Shown here: piece after piece, positions 52,008 to 61,632 of the stretch
Numbering within the stretch: position 1 is the stretch's first letter
Layout: each line of letters begins with the position of its first letter
NCBI GenBank assembly: GCA_963854735.1
Contig: OY978100.1
Location: forward strand, 682,001 to 746,000
DNA: 64,000 nt
Source: Marvania coccoides
Taxonomy: Eukaryota; Chlorophyta; Trebouxiophyceae; Chlorellales; Chlorellaceae
Reading direction: 5' to 3'
Notes under the pieces: model-generated
What the model saw: the letters and a program-made list of their open reading frames with translations, nothing else
Databases searched by the model: none
Told to the model about the DNA's origin: nothing
Translations under genes and position numbers: made by a program

Positions 52008-54451
52008 ATGTTTACAGCTGCGCGCCGAGCACGGCGCCAGGCTGCGAGTAAAAACGAAGATGATGATGGAACGCACGAAAAATCAATGCAACAATTGGCT
52101 TTTGACCTGGCCGAGAGCTGCAAGCAGGGCATCCAAGCTGTGACCCAGGCGGCAGGGCGCGTTCGGCGGGACGTATCCCGCACGATTTCGCTCGGCTTGG
52201 ACGATCACCCTGGGAGGATCCCCACCCTCACCCCTTCGGCCTTTGGCCCCGCGCTGCTGGCCTCTGTGTCCACCTCATCCTCCGCAAACGACGCCGTGGT
52301 GACGCTGCCCTCCAAAGACCGCGCCAAGCGCCCCGCAAAGGTCGTTCAAGACGCCGCCGCCGCCGTCTTGGCTCGCTCCCAGGGCGACGCCAAGACCTCC
52401 TCCTCCTCCCTTGGCCCCACGAGACCCGACAGCGACGATGACGCCGACTCTGAGCGCATCCTGATCAGCGAGATCGACGTTTCTGGAGTAAAAGGCCGAC
52501 TGAAAGAAGTCGTGCTCAACGCCCTCTCCATGCGCCCCAACTTCGCCTACACCACCAAAGAGGTGCAGGAGGACATGGAGCGCGTGTTCGACTCCGGCTA
52601 CTTTGTGCGCTGCAGCCCTGTGGCGGAAGATACGAGGGACGGGGTGCGGCTGACCATCCAGGTGGAGCCCAACGCGGAGCTGAAGGGGGTGGTGGCAGAG
52701 GGCGCCTCCGCGCTGCCTCAGGCTGTGGTGCAGGAGGCGTTTCGCGGCATGCGGGGGCGCACCTTGAACTTCAACGCGCTGACAGACGCCGTTGCAAAGA
52801 TCAACAAATGGTATCAGGACCGAGGGGTGGTGGGGCAGGTGATCGACGTGGCGCTGGGGCAGGATGACGTGGCGCACGTGCGGCTGAGCGAAGCACGCGT
52901 TTCGCGCATAGCGCTGCGCTACATCGACCCCAAAACCGGAGAGGTCCGGGAGGAAGGCAAAACGCGGCCAGAGGTCATCTTGAGGCACCTCACCATCCAC
53001 CCCGGGCAGATCTACAACCAGAAGCAGGCGTCGAGCGACATGGAGGCGGTGTACTCGTTGGGGCTGTTCGAGGACGTCATAGTGAGCCCTTCGCCGGCGG
53101 AAGGCTCCACCCTGGAGGCCCCCAAAATGGATCTCACGCTCAGCGTGAAGGAGAAGAAGAAAATGGGGGGGCTGTCAGCCGGCGGGGGCATTAAAAACAC
53201 TGACGCGTCGGGCGGAGGGACCGATGGGTCGCTTCCCGGTTTTGTTGGCACGGTTTCTTACTCCCAGAAGAACCTGTTTGGGCTGGGGCAGCGGCTGGTG
53301 GCGTCTGCGGAGGTGGGGCAGTCGGATTCCACCTTCAGGGTGGCGCACACCGATCCCTGGGTGAGGGGAGATGCGCAGAGGACGTCACGGACGGTGTCGG
53401 CACAGAACGTCAAGGTCAGCGTGGCGCCCATCCACGGCCCTGCGGCAGACGATGACGATGAGGCAGGTGGCAGCGGGTGAGCTCGCTGCAAATTATGACA
53501 TGTCTTTAATAATAACTGGATATAAACTCACCATTTTATCATATAAAGTGTATGTGTGTCGATTTTGATACTGTTTGATGATGATAATTATTTGGTTTAT
53601 CTGCAGGGATAACGTGTCGGTGTCGAGGATGATTGGCAGCGTGGAGTACGGTCGGCCGTTGGGGCGTGGTTTCCAAGGCAGCTTGGGGCTGAGCTGGCAG
53701 CGTGCTCGGTGTGTTGACGACCACAATCGCCCGGTGATCCACGACACGTACAGCCACTCTGAGCTGATGCTCAACAGGGGAGGGAAGGGTTACGACACCA
53801 TGGCGCTGGGGAACATGCGAGTCGCGTACAAGTGAGCTCAGTTTTGCATATTTTTGGCGGCAAACCTCCATGCTCAATTTTTTGACATTATTGGTTGTGG
53901 AAGTGCATTTAAAACCCACGTTCTTCCTTTCTTTTCGCAGCTCACCGTCCGGCAACACCGAAATGGCGGCTTCCATGGACCAGGCGGTGCCTCTGCAGCG
54001 CGACTGGCTCAACTTCAACCGATTTTCCGTGCGCGCAGACAAGACCGTCCCGGTGGGCCCTCTGCGGCTGTTCTTCTCCGCCAAAGGCGGCGCCATCCTG
54101 GGGGACCTCCCGTCCTACGAGGCCTTCCCCATCGGTGGCACCAACTCCGTGCGGGGGTACAGCGAGGGGGGCGTAGGGTCGGGAAGAAACTACGGCACAG
54201 GCACCGCTGAAATACAGTTTCCATTCATAGCACCCTTGGTGGGCACCGTGTTCGCAGACTATGGCACTGATTTTGGGAGCGGGGCGACCGTGCCTGGGGA
54301 CCCGGCGGGCTCTCGAGGCAAGCCGGGGGTGGGTTACGGCGTAGGAGCGGGGGTGAGGATAGACACTCCCATAGGGCCACTGAGGCTGGAGTACGCGATG
54401 AATGACGCGAGGAAGATGCGTTTCCACCTGGGAATTGGCAGCCACGGGTGA
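52008..54451 (+). CDS. OEP80: Plastid outer-envelope Omp85 protein, OEP80/Toc75-V type
   Basis: Exons 52008-53476, 53607-53831, 53941-54451; 734 residues. A low-complexity head of about 150 residues leads to POTRA domains: I-S-E-I-D-V-S-G-V-K-G, V-Q-E-D-M-E-R-V-F-D-S-G-Y-F, K-I-N-K-W-Y-Q-D-R-G-V-V-G-Q-V, and D-M-E-A-V-Y-S-L-G-L-F-E-D-V. The barrel follows with G-Y-S-Q-K-N-L-F-G-L-G-Q-like strand S-Y-S-Q-K-N-L-F-G-L-G-Q, the bacterial surface antigen motif F-P-I-G-G-T-N-S-V-R-G-Y, and an end rich in V-G-Y-G-V-G-A-G-V-R-I-D-T-P-I-G-P-L-R-L-E-Y-A. OEP80 inserts beta-barrels in the plastid outer envelope. Toc75-III is less likely because no polyglycine transit peptide is present. Between POTRA and barrel strands an acidic loop (D-D-D-D-E-A) spans intron 1. 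Confidence 0.9.
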
Positions 54452-54942
54452 GGGCGGAGGCGTGAGTTGATTTTTCTGTACCATCTCGGCGTAGATTTTT
54501 TTTCCCTTTTTGCTTTTTATGATTAAGCTTGGTAAAGAGAGCAAAAGCTGTAACAACATGGCGGCATGGTGTTAAGAAGAAGGGAAATGCTCTTTCCCTG
54601 CTGGATGGTGTTTATCTACATTACAATTCTACATTAGTACTCAGTTCAGCGTGTTTTGTCATTGAGTCGTTATATTTCAGAATTATATCCGAGCGCCCGT
54701 CAAGTCATATTCATTGCGGCGTTAACCTTAGCCGCCAGTGAGGCCCTCGACTAAACAAAAGAAGGCAGTGTTTGATAAATGTCGGGGGGGGGACTGCATG
54801 AGAAATTCGGTCAATAAAGAGAGAGGTGCTTTCAAGAACTTGTATAAATCAAAAGATATGTTTGTAATAAACTGGGAAATTTGTTCAATTCTGTAAGCAT
54901 AGATAGACGTGTCATATAAAATGGGGCGGCGCAGCAGCTGTG
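54452..54942. other. Convergent 3' region, OEP80 (+) / tandem copy A (-)
   Basis: TGTAA on plus at 54549 and on minus at 54621-54625 (TTACA). No ORF of interest. Confidence 0.45.
54549..54553 (+). terminator. TGTAA polyadenylation signal (OEP80)
   Basis: 98 bases after the stop codon. Confidence 0.6.
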
Positions 54943-55815
54943 TCAAGCTGCTACATCCGTTGGCAGCGACTCTGCCGACTCAGCGTCGCTTTCAGCGTCG
55001 AGCTGCGTCGATAACACGGAGGTGATGGACCCGCAGTCAAATGCGCTGCCAAATGCACCTGATTGGCCTGGTTTTGCGAAGAAACGGGCACTGGAATGAG
55101 CTGCCAACGAGGTGTAGGTAAGCTTGACGTCCCGGCAGAGGCAGGCAGAAAATTGCCTCAACAGCGGAAGTGAGCTGAAGGCAACCGCCAGGGTGCTGTC
55201 CCAAACCACGAGCCGCAGGCTTTCATCCTGCAATAGCAGCAAAGAGAAATGCATTAATTATTCAACACATATGACGGTACCGTTGATATTCATAAGTCGG
55301 CAACAGAGCGGATTCCCGAAAATGAGAAGTACGCCAAAACATAACTCATACCAAGGGTTAAAAAACAGTGTGCTGCGCTCACTTACGATGAAAACCTCAG
55401 GAGTAAGGGCCCTGGCGCAAAACAAGAGGCTGTCAGGAGCCGCAGGTTCGTTATTCTCAGTCAGAATGAGGCGCCAGGCCAAGGACCCGGCGGCTGTGTA
55501 TCCATAATCTGGAGCCGCTTGCTGCTGTTTCTTGGGCGATTGTTTTTCGGAGGCGATGTAGAGAGTGAATGTACGGGGGGCTTGGCGGTGGAAAAGAGAA
55601 GATGTGGAGTATCCTGGGCTGCCTCCAATCAAAGACATTTCGACAACTATTACTGGGCAGCTGCCTCCTACAGCCTTTTCAAGGCGCTTGCAGCTGAAAA
55701 CTGGCGCGTATCCTGCGAAAGATGTTTTCATCTGTGAGTAACAAGGCCTCCAACCATCATATGAACGGCAGTACGGCACCCTTTCGAGCTCACCTTCAGC
55801 TTCGAAAATATCCAT
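54943..55815 (-). CDS. Unknown protein, tandem copy A
   Basis: Exons 55815-55794, 55712-55387, 55227-54943; 210 residues. I do not recognise the family. It begins M-D-I-F-E-A-E-G-Y-A-P-V-F-S-C-K, continues with alternating hydrophobic segments (V-I-V-V-E-M-S-L-I-G-G-S, T-L-Y-I-A-S-E, W-R-L-I-L-T-E) suggestive of a beta-rich fold. It ends in an exon with R-Q-F-S-A-C-L-C-R-D-V-K-L-T-Y and an acidic S-T-Q-L-D-A-E-S-D-A-E-S tail. Copy B at 56865-57765 has the same intron positions; exon 2 is 326 nt in both. The last exons are nearly identical in DNA while exon 2 has diverged to roughly 40 percent at protein level. Confidence 0.7.
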
Positions 55816-56864
55816 ACCAAGCGTTTAATCTTAGCTTTTTAAAGCTACTCTTTTTAGATTGAAAGGCAGCGTCGATGTTCGTGGACGGGTTATGCACAGC
55901 AGCTAACAGAATTTTTTATGCGAGAACTGTGCTGGAAACATTTAAATAGAATGTAAAATTAGGGGGGGGATGCTACAACATGTGGCTCCGACAGGTGCAT
56001 TCAAAATTATGTTGCGGTACAATCTGTCTTGCCTCGAGAGGACAGGTATTATATATTCTATAGCGTGAATGATTGATAAAACTGAACACCGAAACTGACA
56101 GCGAACTAATTGGGGCGAAATTTTGGTGTCAGTTGGACACATGATCAAGAGTAGAAGAGTCAAAAGTATAATCCAACCGTGCATACTCGGCAGCAATGGA
56201 AACCGAAGAGATAATCAATCACACCAGAATGATGCGTAGGTTGGCATTGATTTTCAGCGCTGCCCACTGTCAGCATACGGTGTCACAGCCCTCTGCTGAT
56301 TACCAACGCATTCTCCCTCCTTACCGAAGCAAGCTGTGTGGAGGGCAGATGCAGTTATTCGTCAAAGTTACAATAAGAACTGCGGGAAGCAGCAAAAAGT
56401 CTCGACATTCAAAAGTTTTCAAAATTAAGTTGGGGGCTTTTCGGGGATAGTTAAAATCAAGTTGATGGATATTATGTAGAAAAATGAAAAAGATCAATCT
56501 AAAATAAATTTTCTTGTATATGTACGTTGCCATTATCAAGGAGCGAAGGAAAACGTTTTTTGCTTTTTTTCGTTTTTTTGTTGAACGACAACGAAAGAGG
56601 GGAAAACTAAAAAAATAATAAAAAAGGGGAAAGCCCAATGGGGGGAAAAGGGGAGAAAGGAGTGAAGGTGACTTAGGAAAGGTGTTGACAAGAAAAGGTT
56701 TATCAATATAAAAAGGTCGCCGGCAACAAAGTAAGTTGAAAATTCAGCCGAAAGGGAAAGAGAAGGAAATATCTTCAAGTAATCAAATTCAAAAGATTCA
56801 GAAGAAAGAAATTGATTTCGTTCGTTATCCCGATTATATACGCATGGACATTTTGGAGTCTGGC
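55816..56864. other. Intergenic region between tandem copies A and B
   Basis: About 1.05 kb, AT-rich, low complexity at 56540-56640. A minus-strand TGTAA (TTACA at 56368-56372) may serve copy B. Small ORFs here lack support. Confidence 0.45.
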
Positions 56865-57765
56865 CTACATTGCCGCTGCTGCAGCCGTTGGCAGCGACTC
56901 AGCGTCGCTTTCAGCGTCGAGCTGCGTCGATAACACTGAGGTGGTGGACCCGCAGTCAAATGCGCTGCCAAATGCACCTGATTGGTCTGGTTTTGCGAAG
57001 AAACGGGCACTGGAATGAGCTGCCAACGAGGTGTAGGTCAGCTTGACGTCCCGGCAGAGGCAGGCAGAAAATTGCCTCAACAGCGGAAGTGAGCTGAAGG
57101 AAACCGCCAGGGTGTCACCCCACGTCGCCAGTCGCAGGTCCTCATCCTGCGATGAGAGCAATAAAATTAACGAGATTAGTTGCTGGTACACGGATTCAAC
57201 AGAAAAAAGTGCTCCTCGAACTATTGAAAATTGAGAAAGCCAAAAATAAATTTGAATGTGTTTAAGTTACTTACGATGTGGACCTCGGTAGCCATGCGTG
57301 TACACAGCCACAATCCGTCATCTTCTCGGGAGGCGCTGTCGCTCTCCAGGATGAGGCGCCAGGGGGTAGAGGCCACGGCATTGCTGGATCGCATTTTCTT
57401 CGGTTGGCACCCCGGTTCGTAGGCAATGTAGAGGGTGAGGGGGCCGTTACGAGGGATAGCTGCTTGGCTTTCGGGGAGGGAACGGCCACTGTGAGCGCTG
57501 GTGACCCCAATAAAGGATACTTTTGCCAGAAATACTGGACTGACACCTCCCATGGCTCTTTCAATGGTGTCGCACCGGAAAAGAGGCACGCTTGCTGCAA
57601 CTGCAATGAGAGAAATTTTAAATTAATGTAGCGTAACCCGGAGTGAACTCGAGTACTAAGCATTCATCACTCACCTCCAGCTTCATTGGAGTTTAATTCG
57701 AGAGCCAGTTCAAGTTCTTTCGCATTCTGCTCGGCAGCCAAGCGTTCGCCTTGGAAGCGGCACAT
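56865..57765 (-). CDS. Unknown protein, tandem copy B
   Basis: Exons 57765-57675, 57600-57275, 57146-56865; 232 residues. Homologue of copy A. The first exon is longer (M-C-R-F-Q-G-E-R-L-A-A-E-Q-N-A-K-E-L-E, helical). Exon 2 again has T-L-Y-I-A-Y-E and P-W-R-L-I-L-E-S; exon 3 carries the same R-Q-F-S-A-C-L-C-R-D-V-K-L-T-Y block and ends L-P-T-A-A-A-A-A-M. Conserved Cys residues in the C-L-C motif and in F-D-C-G-S occur in both copies. No known function. Head-to-tail arrangement with copy A, about 1.9 kb between equivalent points. Confidence 0.7.
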
Positions 57766-58233
57766 TTTCGTTCGATACGTCGTCAAGCCTAGCTCTTGGC
57801 TAGGCCAGATGTTCGGAATTGGAGAAATAACAACGCGAGGGCCATAGCCGTGCTATATAGGTGAGAAGTGGTCCCGCAAATTTTCTTTTCGAAAGTCTTG
57901 CCTCCTCATTGTGGTCTGCAGGCATCACGCAATGTACGGCGGAGGTACTTTCAATTTGAAAATATAAGCTGGATAGTAAAGTACCAGTCTCTCTACGCGC
58001 TGAAATCCAAAAGGTTCCATTCTGTATTCATGTTTAGTTGTTTAGTCTCTCAACAACCGACAACCACCATCACCAATAGGGGATCCGCCACCAACTTAAC
58101 TGCCTCGTAGGACTCAAATTCCAGGTAAAATGTTTAATTTTATCTAAATAGTTAAAATATATATAGAGAGAGCCGTCAGAATGCCATCAAACCAAGTCGG
58201 CAAGAATTCTTCATCACATCTGAGCCCTTAAAG
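57766..58233. other. Intergenic region, copy B promoter and GGCT-like 3' end
   Basis: 468 bases between tandem minus-strand genes. Nothing recognisable. Confidence 0.4.
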
Positions 58234-59187
58234 CTAGCCACTGTACCGGCCGATCAAGCTGGGCGGTGGCAGCTCCTCCATGATGTCAGGGTTTGCTTCC
58301 AGCCACTCCCCTATCGTCGTTTTTCTATCCGCCAACACCGTCCCTGTTTCCAAGAAGCAGCGCTCCGCCTCAGGGCCCAGCTTCCGTGCCGCCAGCACGC
58401 AATGTCGGAGGTACGTCCGGCAAGGTAGCACGTCGTCGTTCCAGATGCTGGTGAGCCCATGGCGGCCATATCGCCTTTCCCACTCTTCCGGAGGACACCG
58501 CCGCTCTCGGTAGTCTGCGTCGTTCCAGTAGCCGCAAATCACGGCTGGGCGGGTCTCGGGGGGGTGGTGCAGGTGCAGAGCTTCTGGGAGCACCGCTAAG
58601 AAGCGGAATTCGTGCTCGCGTTGGATAAAAGCAGCGATGGCGTCGGGACCTGCCTCAATCTCGAAAAGGGTGACCACGATGGCGCTGTCGAGGTGCTCCT
58701 CTACGCTGAGGCTGGACACCTCGCGGGTTTCTGGCCTGGCGATGCCTCGATCAAAGAAAATGTCGCCTGCCGAAAGGAAAAGATTGTTAATTATTTTCAT
58801 ATGCGTAATTATGAAATTTAACAAATGTTTAGCCAGCATGGAGAACTCTCCTATAAAGAATTGTGCACTAAATATAATTGAACAGTAAAGGTTCTAAATA
58901 AACTCACAGGAATGGGCAAACACTCTTCTGAAGCCTCTCACTCGGGCGGTGCGAAAATTCTGCAGATGGGGGAAGGTGGAGCGGGCGCTGGTCTCGGACA
59001 GCAGAGAACCAAATCCTGCAATGGTCATCAGGTTTTCAGAGCAAATGATGTCTGAAAAGGTGTCGTCAAGTTCGGCACCGTGGAAGACGGAGGCTGAGAA
59101 TGCTTGCACGGTGGTATGCCTTCTTGTTAGGGTCAAGGTTCCTCGAGATTGTGTTGATGGGTGGGTGCTGCGCAAAATGAGCCTCAT
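58234..59187 (-). CDS. Gamma-glutamylcyclotransferase-like protein, probably plastid
   Basis: Exons 59187-58908 and 58766-58234; 270 residues. A Thr/Arg/Ser-rich N-terminus looks like a transit peptide. The domain opens I-A-G-F-G-S-L-L-S-E-T-S-A-R-S-T-F-P, the GGCT substrate loop, then R-V-R-G-F-R-R-V-F-A-H and F-F-D-R-G-I-A. The presumed catalytic Glu lies in Q-R-E-H-E-F-R-F-L-A-V. Strong C-terminal landmarks of the plant/algal group: D-D-V-L-P-C-R-x-Y-L-R-H-C-V-L-A-A, D-R-K-T-T-I, N-P-D-I-M-E-E-L-P-P. Members of the superfamily release 5-oxoproline from gamma-glutamyl peptides; the substrate of this plant/algal branch is not known to me. An upstream in-frame Met at 59314-59316 exists, but the later Met gives a typical transit peptide. 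Confidence 0.8.
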
Positions 59188-59554
59188 TTTCCGAGCTTGC
59201 CCTGGATGATATGAATTTTTTTGGTGAAATTTTATGAGCGTTGCGAATGCTGTATTTGTATTTATATGCGGGTTTTTAAATATGAACGCGTTAATTCGGC
59301 TCTGATTAAATGCCATGCAACGGAGAAAATAATATTTAAAATTCGAATTTAATCTTCGTCAAGTCCTCGCGTGCTGTCGCGGTATCAGACGTACAGATAT
59401 AAAATTGCACATTCTTAAATTTGCGTTCGGCCCCCCGGAGCATCGGCCTTCTTAACAACGAGCCAACGGCACCTTTTTTTTCCTTTCATCTCCAAAGGGG
59501 GGAGATGAAGCGCGTGATCATTGTCCTCCGCCTTTTATTTTAATTTTGAAGTGG
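59188..59554. promoter_or_regulatory. Divergent promoter, GGCT-like (-) / bZIP (+)
   Basis: 367 bp between start codons, AT-rich with a T-run at about 59473-59480. Confidence 0.4.
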
Positions 59555-60275
59555 ATGGCTTCGAACCCACTTTGGGATTCTGACTGGCAAGCTACAGCGC
59601 CCAGCGCTGCTGGCCAGAATTTAATGAATCAAGAAATCGCGCATCTGGAACAAGAAGTGGACCCTTTAGCTGTCGATTCCCTCCCCCAGCTGCACGCTCG
59701 TCTTGTTCACACCCAAGACCAGCTGGCACGGGCTCTAGAGGAGGTCAAACAAGTCCAGGCCCTGCCAGACGATGCAAACGTGAGTGTATAGCTATAGCTT
59801 TAGGACGGAAAATGCGGTCTAGGCACACATCCTCGGCAGTTTCTGACCTGGATCCTTGAAGAATATGCAGGATGAAGCGGCGCAACGCGCAGCTGCCGCA
59901 GGGGGCCCGAAAACGGAGGAGCTAGATGAAGAGGAGCTTTCACACTTGTCAAAAGCCCAGCGCGAGGCCGCAATAAAGTGGGTGAAAGCAGTTATCTTTT
60001 GCCTCAAATTTACCACTTTTTTTACTGCTGACTGGGGCCTCACTCTTTGCGATTTTATTTGTTTGCAGACGGGCCCGCAACCGGGAGGCCGCCCGGCGCT
60101 CCCGTCAGCGCAAAAACGAGCGCATCACCCAGCTCACCCGCGAGGTGCGCGTGTTGCAGCAGGAGAACGTGCTCGTTCTCAAGTGCATCGAAGAGCTCAC
60201 CCAGAAGGCCATCACAGCCAAGCAGGAGCAGCGTGAAATGAAGGAGGAGCTGGCGCAGCTGGCAGCGCAGCCACC

Positions 60276-60306
<31 letters not shown>

Positions 60307-60822
60307 GAAACCATCTCTCCAGACCCCACGCCCATGCTGGAAGAAAGTCCAAGCCTGGAGCATTTGTTGCGGGCAGAGGCGGCGGCAATGACGGCGGAAG
60401 AAGAGGCAGAAGACGCAGCGAACGCTGCTGCTACGGCTGTCGCCGCGCGAGCGGCATCCCACGTGGCGGCGCTGCCCTCGCTGTCGGGGCTGGAGGATCT
60501 GCAGCGGGGCGGAGCCCACTTGACCGCCCGCAGCGCCGCCAGCGGCATGATGAGCGCTCGAGGGGCCGCGGTGGGGGAGCACATGGCCCTGCTGTCGAAG
60601 GAAAACTCGCCCAGGGACGAAGATGGCAACCCCACCACCGCTGCTGGAGCCGGGCAACAGCCGGCAAGCGATGGGGGCGGCGCAGCGGCAGCAGCTGGAG
60701 CAGCGGTGGCCACAGAGGCGACCCCTCGAAAGGACAGCAGCGCCCCCAGAAGTGCGGGGGGTGGCGCTGGTGGCAGCGGAGGGGTGGCTCATTCCACAGT
60801 AGCTCATTTTTTTACGAAATAG
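59555..60822 (+). CDS. bZIP transcription factor
   Basis: Exons 59555-59779, 59871-59977, 60069-60822; 361 residues. The basic region (RRARNREAARRSRQRKNERI, Asn115 and Arg123 in the N-x7-R spacing) is interrupted by intron 2 at its very start, a common position in plant bZIP genes. A leucine zipper follows (L-x-x-E-V-x-x-L-Q-Q-E-N-x-x-L, then I-E-E-L). An acidic segment (E-E-L-D-E-E-E-L) precedes the basic region. A Q9 run and a long Ala/Gly/Ser-rich tail follow, plausibly a transactivation region. It should bind ACGT-core elements as a dimer. GIP1-like proteins are bZIP partners in plants; the presence of one at 1.3-3.5 kb is noted without a claim of interaction. Confidence 0.92.
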
Positions 60823-61632
60823 CAACGGTGACTAATTTATTATTGTGTTGCATGGTGCATGATGCATGATGCATTGATGCATTGCATGGCGATTGACCTG
60901 AACGCAATTTATAAGGGGCCGGGTGATTTTTGCAGACGCAACGGCAATCGATCACCCCTCGCCCATATAATGCTCTTTATACTCCCCCCCCCCTTTTCCG
61001 CTCTATTTTGGTTCTGAAAAGCGTGGCTGCGCATACAGCTATTATCATGACCCCTTATACATCTGAGCGTTGATCGAAAAAATACCCCCCAATACGATAT
61101 ATTTTCTTCCAAATGCATTTCTTTCTTTTTCACTTTCCTATTGAACACCCAGCCCCCTTTTTAAACTCGGCTGTGGAGTGTTCCGTTTTCCTTCCCTAAG
61201 AAATCTGCTTGCTTGCTTGCTTCCCCCCTTTGATTCAGCCCAATTTTTAACTCCCTCCTCCTTTGTTTGCCGTTTGTCGTCCCACCCATCATGCATTCGT
61301 CCCCCTATCTCAATTTTCTTTTTCACCCATCCATCAATGCTGCATTTTGTTCCAGCCCGTGACGATGCACTTTCTTTTCTATTTTAATTCCCCTGTCCCT
61401 TGATCCTTGTGAGTGAACGACTCCTTCCTCATGTGTACCTTTATTGTGATCTCTCAGGGATTGCTAAATGACTCTTGAACGCTTGTTAAGAAAAAAAGTA
61501 CAATGTATACCAGTAAACAAAGATTTTAGCTGGCGAAGGGGGGACATTAGTTGTAGAAAAGTATATATTATTATATGGATGTATGCGGAAGAAAACAATA
61601 GAAATGCAATTTATTGCCATTCAATTGTATTT
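60823..61632. other. Convergent 3' region with simple repeats
   Basis: About 810 bases between bZIP (+) and the dysferlin-domain gene (-). ATGCATG-type direct repeats at about 60849-60888 and a C-run near 60986-60995. No TGTAA on either strand was found. Confidence 0.5.
60849..60888. repeat. GCATGATGCAT-type tandem repeat
   Basis: Imperfect repeats of TGCATGA and TGCATTG just after the bZIP stop codon. Confidence 0.7.
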
